This document shows, one piece after another, positions 24,974 through 32,220 of a stretch of DNA of 64,000 bases (positions are counted from its first letter, which is position 1; the number at the start of each line of letters is the position of its first letter). Where the stretch lies: positions 44,028 to 108,027 of the forward strand of contig JAITFP010000072.1 in assembly GCA_031281275.1 (NCBI GenBank), read 5' to 3'. The DNA is from Candidatus Fibrimonadaceae bacterium (lineage in GTDB: Bacteria; Fibrobacterota; Fibrobacteria; Fibrobacterales; Fibrobacteraceae). The position numbers were made by a program, and so were the translations under genes. The notes below the pieces were generated by a model. The model made no database searches. It saw nothing but the letters and a program-made list of their open reading frames with translations, and was not told the DNA's origin.

Positions 24974-27245
24974 CTTTACTGGCTATTTGGAGAAATTGGC
25001 ATCTAATAGGCGTGATGCTAATAGGCGGGGTTATGATTTTTTTAGCGATGATGAAGACGAAAACTATGAGATAAGCCCTTATGTTTGCAAATATCTGCTC
25101 GCAATGCAGAAGAGCAAAAAACTTATCAAGCTCGGCAACAATGTGTACAAAAGCCTAATAGATTCTTGGGGGATTGATGGGTTGCAAGAAGTTGCGGATT
25201 ATGTGAAATGGCATTTCAAAGAAAATTTCAAAGGCAGCAAAGAAATAGCAAATGCCATATCTCTAAAAATTGCCAGAGTACGCGAACAAAAAGTCTGCGC
25301 CGAAGGCTGGTTAGGTTTGCATAGATTGCTAAGTTCCGAGCAATGGAATTCTGGCATTGAAAAGCCATTCAATATAAACAGGTCATTCCGCTTTTTGCTT
25401 AAAAAACAAGTGCTTGATTATGAGGAAGAACCACAAAAAAGCATATTTGAAAACCGCCTTAACTTGCTGTGCAAAACACTGGATTTAAACGACATAAACA
25501 AGGAGTTCTTGCGTTTTATCTATTTGTACAATTATGACGGTCTTGTGGCGCAACTGCACGATTGTATTTGCAAAGCATTCAAAATTTCTCAAAACATAAA
25601 CTATGCAGTATTAGCTATGCTAACAAATAATACAGAAGAAGATGTTTTGGAAAGCATTTCCAGTGAGCGTGGCGTAACAAGTCTGGGAATTCTAAGCTAT
25701 GGCTTAAAATCAAGCATAGATATTCCTCTTGAAATAAAAAGGTATCTAAAAGGTTTAGGCTCTGACAACATAATGGATATTTACGCAACCATAGACAAAA
25801 AAACTCCCCTTGCTATGGAAAAATTCATCTTTCAAAAAGAAGCCCAGTTTATAACGGATTTAATATCAATGCACAAAAACGAAAGACCTCTGCATTTTTT
25901 GCTCTATGGCATAGAAGGCACAGGCAAAACCGAGCTTGCCCGCGCAATAGCGGCAAATGCGAGTTGCGAACTTTTGGATATTGGGCGAGGTCTTAAAAAA
26001 CGCATATATGAAGACAACGGCGATTTAGTTGATTCCGTTACCAAATTCCGCATAAGGGCGTTGAACATAGCGGAGGTAATGTTCAGAAACAGAAAAAAAT
26101 TGGTTTTGCTCGTTGATGAGGCAGATGTTTTGCTGAACCATTTGGAAAAAGGCATTTTGAACCAAATGCTGGAAGATATGCGTTTGCCCGTTATTTGGGT
26201 TAGCAATAGCCTTTTTTGGATGCAACGCTCAACGATGAGGCGTTTCAGTTGCAGCATAGAATTCAAAGCAAACACTCCAACGGCTAGGCAAAAACTCTGG
26301 GAGAATGTGGTTGAAAAACACAATGCCGAAAGCACTTTCACAACGGAACGCATAAAAGACCTTGCGGAAAAATACGATGTTGCACCGGGTGGAATTGAGC
26401 TTGCGGTTGCAAACGAAATGATGTTTGTGAATAACGGCAGGCAAGAGCAGGTTGCGGAATTTGTGCTAAAGCAGCACACCGAACTTTTGGGAATTCGCAA
26501 CGACTACAAAAACACCAGAACACGTGCCCCAAAATACGATGAAAGCGTTTTGAATGTTGAGGGAATGGAAAATGCCATAAATGCCGCAAAAAGCTATGCG
26601 GAACTTTTGAAGGACAAAAAAACCGAAAGCAACTGCACAATGCTTTTATATGGCGCGCCGGGCACAGGCAAAACGGAATTCGCAAGATATTTGGCAAGGA
26701 TAAGCGGCTTGCCTTTCAAGGAAATTAGCTATGGCAAAATATCCTCTATGTGGGTGGGCGAAACGGAGAAAAAATTGGCAGCAGCATTTGAAGATGCTTC
26801 CGAAGAGGGTGCATTGCTCTTTATAGACGAGGCAGACAGCTTAATCTCCGACCGCCGCAACGCAAATCATTCTTGGGAAACCACGCAGGTGAATGAGTTT
26901 TTAATTCAGCTTGAGAACAGCAAGTGCTTGGTTATTTGCTCAACAAATTTCCAAGGCAAGCTAGACACAGCGAGCAACCGCAGATTTCATTTCCATTTGA
27001 AATTTGATTACCTTGAAAAACAAGGCATTTTGAAAATGGCAAAAAACTTTTTCCCCGATTACGAACAAGAAAACTGGAATGAGCTATGCAACTTGGAATG
27101 TCTAACCCCCGGCGACTTTTATGCCGTTCATAAGCGTTTGCAATGGTTTCCAAAGCAAAATCTTTCGGTTGCAAGCATAACAAAAGAACTTAGCGATATT
27201 GCTCTTGCAAAAGAGCCTTATGGCAATAGAAGGATAGGATTTTAG
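24966..27245 (+). CDS. Double AAA+ ATPase
   Basis: 759 residues. A ~290-residue helical N-terminal region leads to AAA+ domain 1, with Walker A YGIEGTGKTELARA (about 313-326) and Walker B LVLLVDEADVL (about 378-388). AAA+ domain 2 has Walker A YGAPGTGKTEFARY (about 560-573) and Walker B LLFIDEADSL (about 614-623), then the sensor-type CSTNFQ. Arrangement resembles CDC48/ClpX-class remodelling ATPases that act on protein substrates. Its place just before the DUF4116 array, in the same direction with only 10 nt to the next start, makes the repeat proteins candidate substrates or adaptors. That link is inference. Confidence 0.85.
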   Translation: MLNFTGYLEKLASNRRDANRRGYDFFSDDEDENYEISPYVCKYLLAMQKSKKLIKLGNNVYKSLIDSWGIDGLQEVADYVKWHFKENFKGSKEIANAISLKIARVREQKVCAEGWLGLHRLLSSEQWNSGIEKPFNINRSFRFLLKKQVLDYEEEPQKSIFENRLNLLCKTLDLNDINKEFLRFIYLYNYDGLVAQLHDCICKAFKISQNINYAVLAMLTNNTEEDVLESISSERGVTSLGILSYGLKSSIDIPLEIKRYLKGLGSDNIMDIYATIDKKTPLAMEKFIFQKEAQFITDLISMHKNERPLHFLLYGIEGTGKTELARAIAANASCELLDIGRGLKKRIYEDNGDLVDSVTKFRIRALNIAEVMFRNRKKLVLLVDEADVLLNHLEKGILNQMLEDMRLPVIWVSNSLFWMQRSTMRRFSCSIEFKANTPTARQKLWENVVEKHNAESTFTTERIKDLAEKYDVAPGGIELAVANEMMFVNNGRQEQVAEFVLKQHTELLGIRNDYKNTRTRAPKYDESVLNVEGMENAINAAKSYAELLKDKKTESNCTMLLYGAPGTGKTEFARYLARISGLPFKEISYGKISSMWVGETEKKLAAAFEDASEEGALLFIDEADSLISDRRNANHSWETTQVNEFLIQLENSKCLVICSTNFQGKLDTASNRRFHFHLKFDYLEKQGILKMAKNFFPDYEQENWNELCNLECLTPGDFYAVHKRLQWFPKQNLSVASITKELSDIALAKEPYGNRRIGF

Positions 27246-27255
27246 GAGGTAAAAA

Positions 27256-28158
27256 ATGATAGAATTAAAACAGCAACTTGCCAAGTGTTGGTCTAAAGAC
27301 ACTGCCAAAAAAGCGAAACTCTGCCTTAAAGCGGTTAAGAAGAATGGCGAAGCACTTAAAGATGTGCCAGAAGAATTCAAAACTGCGGAACTCTGCCTTG
27401 AAGCGGTTAAGGAGAATAACCTTGCGCTTGAATATGTGCCAGAAAAACTAAAAACCGCTGAACTTTGCCTTGAAACGGTTCAGCATTGTGGCGTTGCGAT
27501 TAAATATGTGCCAAAATCCCTTATTACTGCTGAAATGTGCCTTGAAGCGGTTAAGAAAAATGGCTGGGCACTTGGCAATGTGCCAGAAAAATTTAAGACT
27601 GCCAAACTTTGCTTTGAAGCGGTTAAGCAAAGTAGCTATGCGTTTTGCTATGTGCCAGAAAAATTAAAGACTGCCAAATTTTGCCTTGAAGCGGTTAAGA
27701 AAGATGGCTGGGCACTTGGCAATGTGCCAGAAAAACTAAAGACTATTAAACTCTGCCTTGAAGCGGTGAAAAATTATAGTCTTGCGCTTGAATTTGTGCC
27801 AAAAAATCTAAAGACGGCGGAAATGTGCAATGCAGCGGTTAGGAAAAATGTCTATGCGCTTGAATTTGTGCCAGAAAACCTAAAGACCATCGAAATGTGC
27901 AATATAGCGATTAATCAGAATGGCTGTTTGCTTAAATATGTGTCAGAAAACTTAAAAACACCTGAACTATGCTTTGAAGCGGTTAAGAATTGTTGCTTTG
28001 CACTTAAATATGTACCAGAAAACCTCAAAACGGCTGAACTCTGCCTTGAAGCGGTTAAAAAAGATGGCGGTGTGTATAAATATGAATTGCTTGAATATGT
28101 ACCAGAAGAATTGAGAAAGGAGGTTAAAAAAGCACTTAAACAAGGAGGTAAAAAATGA
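27256..28158 (+). CDS. DUF4116 repeat protein (about 11 units)
   Basis: 300 residues, AGGAGGT site 5 nt before ATG. The N-cap MIELKQQLAKCWSKDTAKKAK is followed by about eleven 24-residue units of the form VPEKLKTAELCLEAVKxxxxALE. The capping unit VPEELRKEVKKALKQGGKK closes the protein. Each unit should make a helix (TAELCLEAVK) and a short second helix, stacking into a right-handed solenoid. No signal peptide or membrane segment. The stop overlaps the next start (ATGA). Confidence 0.88.
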   Translation: MIELKQQLAKCWSKDTAKKAKLCLKAVKKNGEALKDVPEEFKTAELCLEAVKENNLALEYVPEKLKTAELCLETVQHCGVAIKYVPKSLITAEMCLEAVKKNGWALGNVPEKFKTAKLCFEAVKQSSYAFCYVPEKLKTAKFCLEAVKKDGWALGNVPEKLKTIKLCLEAVKNYSLALEFVPKNLKTAEMCNAAVRKNVYALEFVPENLKTIEMCNIAINQNGCLLKYVSENLKTPELCFEAVKNCCFALKYVPENLKTAELCLEAVKKDGGVYKYELLEYVPEELRKEVKKALKQGGKK

Positions 28159-28748
28159 CACCATTAAAGGATGCTTTCACCGACCCACGAGACGGCAAAG
28201 TGTACAAAACCGTGCAGATAGGCGACCAAATTTGGATGGCGGAGAATTTGGCTTATGAAATTTATGATGTACCTGGCAGAAAATGCAAATGGTATGGATA
28301 CCCTCATAAATATTACAATCTCCAAAAATATGGTCTGCTTTATGATTGGGAAACAGCCAAAATAGCCTGCCCCCCCGATTGGCATTTGCCAAGCGAACAA
28401 GAATGGGAAACTCTTGTTGATTTCGCAGGTGGCAAAAAAATAGCAGGAGGAAAATTGAAAGCGCAAAGCGGGTGGGAAAAATCTGGCAACGGCTCTGACT
28501 GCTTTGGCTTTTCCGCCTTGCCGGGCGGAGCAGGCGGCAGCAATCGTAGTTTCACCGACAAATTCATCACTATTGGCACTCACGGTTACTGGTGGGGTTC
28601 TAACGAAAACGAAAACAACAACGCTTACTACCTGCGTATAATGAACTGGCGTGAAGCTGTCCGCTTCGGCTTTGAGGATAAAAGCTACTTGCTCAGTGTC
28701 CGTTGTGTGAAAGATATAGAAAATTCTTCAACAAAGGGGGCAATATGA
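28155..28748 (+). CDS. FISUMP-domain protein
   Basis: 197 residues. MTPLKDAFTDPRDGKVYKTV: the first five residues copy the MTPLE/MTPLK start of neighbouring DUF4116 genes, then FISUMP begins at once, another sign that the two modules recombine at gene starts. Complete domain through WMAENLAYE, YGLLYDWETAK, DWHLPSEQEW, FSALPGG, WWGSNEN and LLSVRCVKD. Cytoplasmic by prediction. ATGA overlaps at both ends. Confidence 0.85.
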   Translation: MTPLKDAFTDPRDGKVYKTVQIGDQIWMAENLAYEIYDVPGRKCKWYGYPHKYYNLQKYGLLYDWETAKIACPPDWHLPSEQEWETLVDFAGGKKIAGGKLKAQSGWEKSGNGSDCFGFSALPGGAGGSNRSFTDKFITIGTHGYWWGSNENENNNAYYLRIMNWREAVRFGFEDKSYLLSVRCVKDIENSSTKGAI

Positions 28749-29215
28749 AAACAGAAAACACCTTCACCGACCCAAGAGACGGCAAAGTGTACAAAACCGA
28801 GAAAATAGGCAGCCTAATTTGGATGATGGAGAATTTGGCTTATGATGCCGAGGGCAGTGTGTGCTATGATAATGATGAGAGCAACTGCCAAAAATATGGG
28901 CGGTTATACTCATTTGGACAAATTAAGGGAAACTGTCCACCTGGTTGGCGTGTTCCAAGACGTGATGAATGGGAAGTTCTTACAAACCTAGTAGGTATTT
29001 CGCCTTTGTTTGGCGGCTACTGCGACCCCGAAGGCAAGTTCCACGAACTCGGCTCTGTTGGCACTTGGTGGAGTTATTCCGTATTTATGCCCTGCTCGCC
29101 TCCTCAGGTATGGATTACTTCTACAAGCCTAGAAAGACGAGGCTGCGTTTCTGTTGAGGATAGATACTTGTTTAGCATTCGTTGTGTGAAAGATAATTCA
29201 GTAAAAGGAGGTTGA
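28745..29215 (+). CDS. FISUMP-domain protein, shortened variable region
   Basis: 156 residues from ATG 28745 (MKTENTFTDPRDG). FISUMP with intact flanks (IWMMENLAY, CPPGWRVPRRDEW, FSIRCVKD) but the stretch between the two is about 25 residues shorter than in its neighbours, and the usual ALPGG is replaced by GGYCDPEGKFHEL. ATGA overlap with the gene before. Confidence 0.8.
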   Translation: MKTENTFTDPRDGKVYKTEKIGSLIWMMENLAYDAEGSVCYDNDESNCQKYGRLYSFGQIKGNCPPGWRVPRRDEWEVLTNLVGISPLFGGYCDPEGKFHELGSVGTWWSYSVFMPCSPPQVWITSTSLERRGCVSVEDRYLFSIRCVKDNSVKGG

Positions 29216-29217
29216 AA

Positions 29218-29649
29218 ATGCTATACAAAAATGAAATGGAAATGATTAAAGATTTTATACGCAAACTTGAAGAATTGCAGAACCCTGATGAAAAAGCACA
29301 ACTCTGCCTTGAAGCGGTTAAAAATATCAGTTTCCCCTATGCCACACCGCTTCAACATGTGCCAAAAAATCTAAAGACGGCGGAAATGTGCAATATAGCG
29401 GTTAAACAGAATGGTCGTGCGATTATGTATGTACCAGAAGAGTTCAAGACTGCGGAAATGTGCCTTGAAGCGGTTAAGTATGATGGCATGGTACTTTTCT
29501 TTGTGCCAGAAAATTTAAAGACTGTTGAACTTTGCCTTGAGGCGATTGAGCAGAATGAATATGCAATTAAATGGGTGCCAGAAACAATTAGAGAAGAAGT
29601 CAAAAAAGCAGCAGAAATTAAACCTTCAAAACAGGAGAAAGGAAAATGA
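29218..29649 (+). CDS. DUF4116 repeat protein (about 4 units)
   Basis: 143 residues. ATG 29218 is chosen over TTG 29212 because AAAAGGAGG lies 6 nt upstream. N-cap MLYKNEMEMIKDFIRKLEEL, then four units, e.g. HVPKNLKTAEMCNIAVKQ and YVPEEFKTAEMCLEAVKY. It ends VPETIREEVKKAAEIKPSKQEKGK (quoted here in pieces: VPETIREEVKK, AAEIKPSKQEKGK). This KPSKQEKGK tail recurs in the next three genes and encodes the ribosome site of the following gene. Confidence 0.85.
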   Translation: MLYKNEMEMIKDFIRKLEELQNPDEKAQLCLEAVKNISFPYATPLQHVPKNLKTAEMCNIAVKQNGRAIMYVPEEFKTAEMCLEAVKYDGMVLFFVPENLKTVELCLEAIEQNEYAIKWVPETIREEVKKAAEIKPSKQEKGK

Positions 29650-30347
29650 CATCATTTCAACAGAAACTCGCAAAAGCCCAAAACGATGCCGAAAGAGAGA
29701 AACTCTGCCTTGAAGCGGTTAAAAAAAGTGAGGGCTGGGCATTTGGAGATGTGCCAGAAAAGTTCAAGACTGCCAAACTCTGCCTTGAAGCGGTGAGGCA
29801 AAAGCCTGATGCACTTGCCTATGTACCAGAAAAACTCAAGACTGCCAAACTATGCTTTGAAGCTGTTAAGCAAGAGACTTTTGGCTATTTTGCGTTGCCC
29901 TATGTACCAGAAAAATTCAAGACTATCAAACTCTACCTTGTAGTTGTTAAGGATTTTGGCTTGGCACTTGGAGATATACCAGAAATCATAAAGACTGAGG
30001 AACTCTGCTTTGAAGCAGTTAAGCAGAATGGCGAGGCACTCCTATACGTGCCAGAAAAACTCAAGTCTGCGGAAATGTGCCTTAAAGCGGTACGTGTTGC
30101 GGTAATGTTTCAATATGTGCCAGAAAAATTCAAGACTGCGGAGTTCTGCCTTGAAGTGGTTAAAATGAATGGATATATGCTGCGATACATACCAGAAAAA
30201 CTCAAGACTGCCAAACTCTGTCTTGAAGCGGTTAAAGCATATATAAATGGTGGCACTATTGCGCTTCAATTTGTGCCAGAAACAATTAGAGAAGAAGTCA
30301 AAAAAGCAGCAGAAATTAAACCTTCAAAACAGGAGAAAGGAAAATGA
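29646..30347 (+). CDS. DUF4116 repeat protein (about 8 units)
   Basis: 233 residues. N-cap MTSFQQKLAKAQNDAEREKL followed by eight units; two units carry longer loops (KQETFGYFALPYVPEKF and VKAYINGGTIALQFVPE). The last 30 residues, FVPETIREEVKK to KPSKQEKGK, are identical to those of the previous gene, showing recent copying. ATGA overlaps at both ends. Confidence 0.88.
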   Translation: MTSFQQKLAKAQNDAEREKLCLEAVKKSEGWAFGDVPEKFKTAKLCLEAVRQKPDALAYVPEKLKTAKLCFEAVKQETFGYFALPYVPEKFKTIKLYLVVVKDFGLALGDIPEIIKTEELCFEAVKQNGEALLYVPEKLKSAEMCLKAVRVAVMFQYVPEKFKTAEFCLEVVKMNGYMLRYIPEKLKTAKLCLEAVKAYINGGTIALQFVPETIREEVKKAAEIKPSKQEKGK

Positions 30348-31039
30348 TAGACTTAGAACAGCAACTCGCAAAAGCCAAAAGTGATGCCGAAAGAGCGAAA
30401 CTTTGCCTTAAAGCGGTGAAGCAAAAGCCTTGGGGTTTTGCTGAACTTAAACGTGTGCCAGAAAAATTCAAGACTGCGGAAATGTGCCTTATAGCGGTCA
30501 AGCAGCGTGGCGATGCACTTGAAGATGTACCAGAAAAATTCAAGACTGCCAAACTCTGCCTTGAAGCAGTTAAGAATGGTTTTGCACTTGAATATGTACC
30601 AGAAAAACTCAAGACTGAGGAAATGTGCCTTATAGCGGTCAAGCAGGATGGCTTGATACTTGAATATGTACCAAAAAAACTCAAGACTGCCAAAATTTGT
30701 CTTGAAGCGGTTAAACAGAGTGGTTATGCGCTTAACTTCGTGCCAAAAAAACTCAAAACTACCAAAATATGCCTTGAAGCGGTTAAGAACTATGGCGTGA
30801 TACTTAAATATGTGCCAGAAAAACTCAAGACTGCGGAAATGTGCCTTGAAACGGTTAAGCAATGTGGCGGTTGGATTATAATTGTGCCAGAAAAATTCAA
30901 GACTGTGGAACTCTGTCTTGAAGCGATTAAGAAGTGGGATGGACTTGACAATGTGTTTAAATACGTGCCAGAATCCATTAGAGATAAAGTCAAAAAAGCA
31001 GCAGGGATTAAACCTTCAAAACAGGAGAAAGGAAAATGA
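30344..31039 (+). CDS. DUF4116 repeat protein (about 8 units)
   Basis: 231 residues. N-cap MIDLEQQLAKAKSDAERAKL, eight units, e.g. DVPEKFKTAKLCLEAVKNG and FVPKKLKTTKICLEAVKNYG, cap VPESIRDKVKKAAGIKPSKQ. Same tail and ATGA junctions as its neighbours. One unit has WDGLDNVF inserted before the final YVPE. Confidence 0.88.
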   Translation: MIDLEQQLAKAKSDAERAKLCLKAVKQKPWGFAELKRVPEKFKTAEMCLIAVKQRGDALEDVPEKFKTAKLCLEAVKNGFALEYVPEKLKTEEMCLIAVKQDGLILEYVPKKLKTAKICLEAVKQSGYALNFVPKKLKTTKICLEAVKNYGVILKYVPEKLKTAEMCLETVKQCGGWIIIVPEKFKTVELCLEAIKKWDGLDNVFKYVPESIRDKVKKAAGIKPSKQEKGK

Positions 31040-32220
31040 CACAATTTCAACAGAAACTCGCAAAAGCCAAAAACGATGCTGAAAAAATGCAGATTTGCCT
31101 TGAAGAGGTTAAGGAAAATGGCTGGTTGCTTCAACACGTGCCAAAAGAATTCAGAACTGCGCAGCTCTGCGATATAGCGGTTAGGCAAGACGGTTCTGCA
31201 CTTAAATCTGTGCCAGCGAAATTCAAAACGGCTGAACTCTGCCTTGAAGCGGTTAAGAAGGAAGGCTTGGCACTTCATAATGTGCCAGAAAAATTCAAGA
31301 CCGCCGAACTTTGCCTTGAAGCGATTAAGGATAATGGCGATGCGTTTGAATATGTGCCCGAAGCTCTTATCACTGACGAATTTTACATTCAAGCGGTGAA
31401 GCAGAGTGGCTATGTAATTAAATTTGTGCCAGAAAAACTCAAGACAGCGGAACTTTACCTTGAAGCAGTTAAGACTGCTGGTTCTGTAATTGAAGATGTG
31501 CCAGAAAAATTTAAGACCGCTGAACTTTGCCTTCTAGCGGTTAAAGATTGTAGTTGGGCACTTAAATATGTGCCAGAACAATTCATAACTGCGGAACTTT
31601 GCTTTGAAGCGGTTAAACATAATCACAATGCGATTATTCATACGCCAGAAAAATTCAAGACTGCCGAACTCTGCCTTGAAGCAATTAAACAAAATGGTTG
31701 TATGCTTGAAGATGTGCCAGAGGAATTGAGAACAGCGGAACTTTGCCTTATAGCAGTTAAAAATGGCGGTGGGCTTAAATCTGTGCCAGCGAAATTCAAA
31801 ACGCCAGAACTCTACCTTGAAGCGGTTAAGAGGTCTGGCGGCTGGCTTAAAGATGTGCCAGAACAATACAAAACTGCCGAAATGTGCAATATAGCGGTTG
31901 ATAAGACTGGCACCGCCCTTCAATATGTGCCAGAAGAATTTAAGACTGCCGAAATGTGCAATGTAGCGGTTGAGACTTACTGCCTTGCACTTGAATACGT
32001 ACCAGAAAAATTCCTAACTGAGGAACTCTGCATTAAAGCGGTTAAAAGTGAACCTTTGGGCTTTATTTATCTTAAATCTCAGCGAAAAAAATCCAAGATT
32101 GCCAAATTCTGCATTGAAGCGGTTAAGAAACATTTTCCAGAAGCTATGGAATGGTACTTTGGAAATAAACCTAGAAAAAAAGCAGAGACTAAACCTTCAA
32201 AACAGGAGAAAGGAAAATGA
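31036..32220 (+). CDS. DUF4116 repeat protein (about 14 units)
   Basis: 394 residues. N-cap MTQFQQKLAKAKNDAEKMQI, then about fourteen units. Variation includes VPAKFKTAELC, TPEKFKTAELC (Val replaced) and a degenerate last unit LKSQRKKSKIAKFCIEAVKK. Ends KKAETKPSKQEKGK. ATGA overlaps at both ends. Confidence 0.88.
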   Translation: MTQFQQKLAKAKNDAEKMQICLEEVKENGWLLQHVPKEFRTAQLCDIAVRQDGSALKSVPAKFKTAELCLEAVKKEGLALHNVPEKFKTAELCLEAIKDNGDAFEYVPEALITDEFYIQAVKQSGYVIKFVPEKLKTAELYLEAVKTAGSVIEDVPEKFKTAELCLLAVKDCSWALKYVPEQFITAELCFEAVKHNHNAIIHTPEKFKTAELCLEAIKQNGCMLEDVPEELRTAELCLIAVKNGGGLKSVPAKFKTPELYLEAVKRSGGWLKDVPEQYKTAEMCNIAVDKTGTALQYVPEEFKTAEMCNVAVETYCLALEYVPEKFLTEELCIKAVKSEPLGFIYLKSQRKKSKIAKFCIEAVKKHFPEAMEWYFGNKPRKKAETKPSKQEKGK

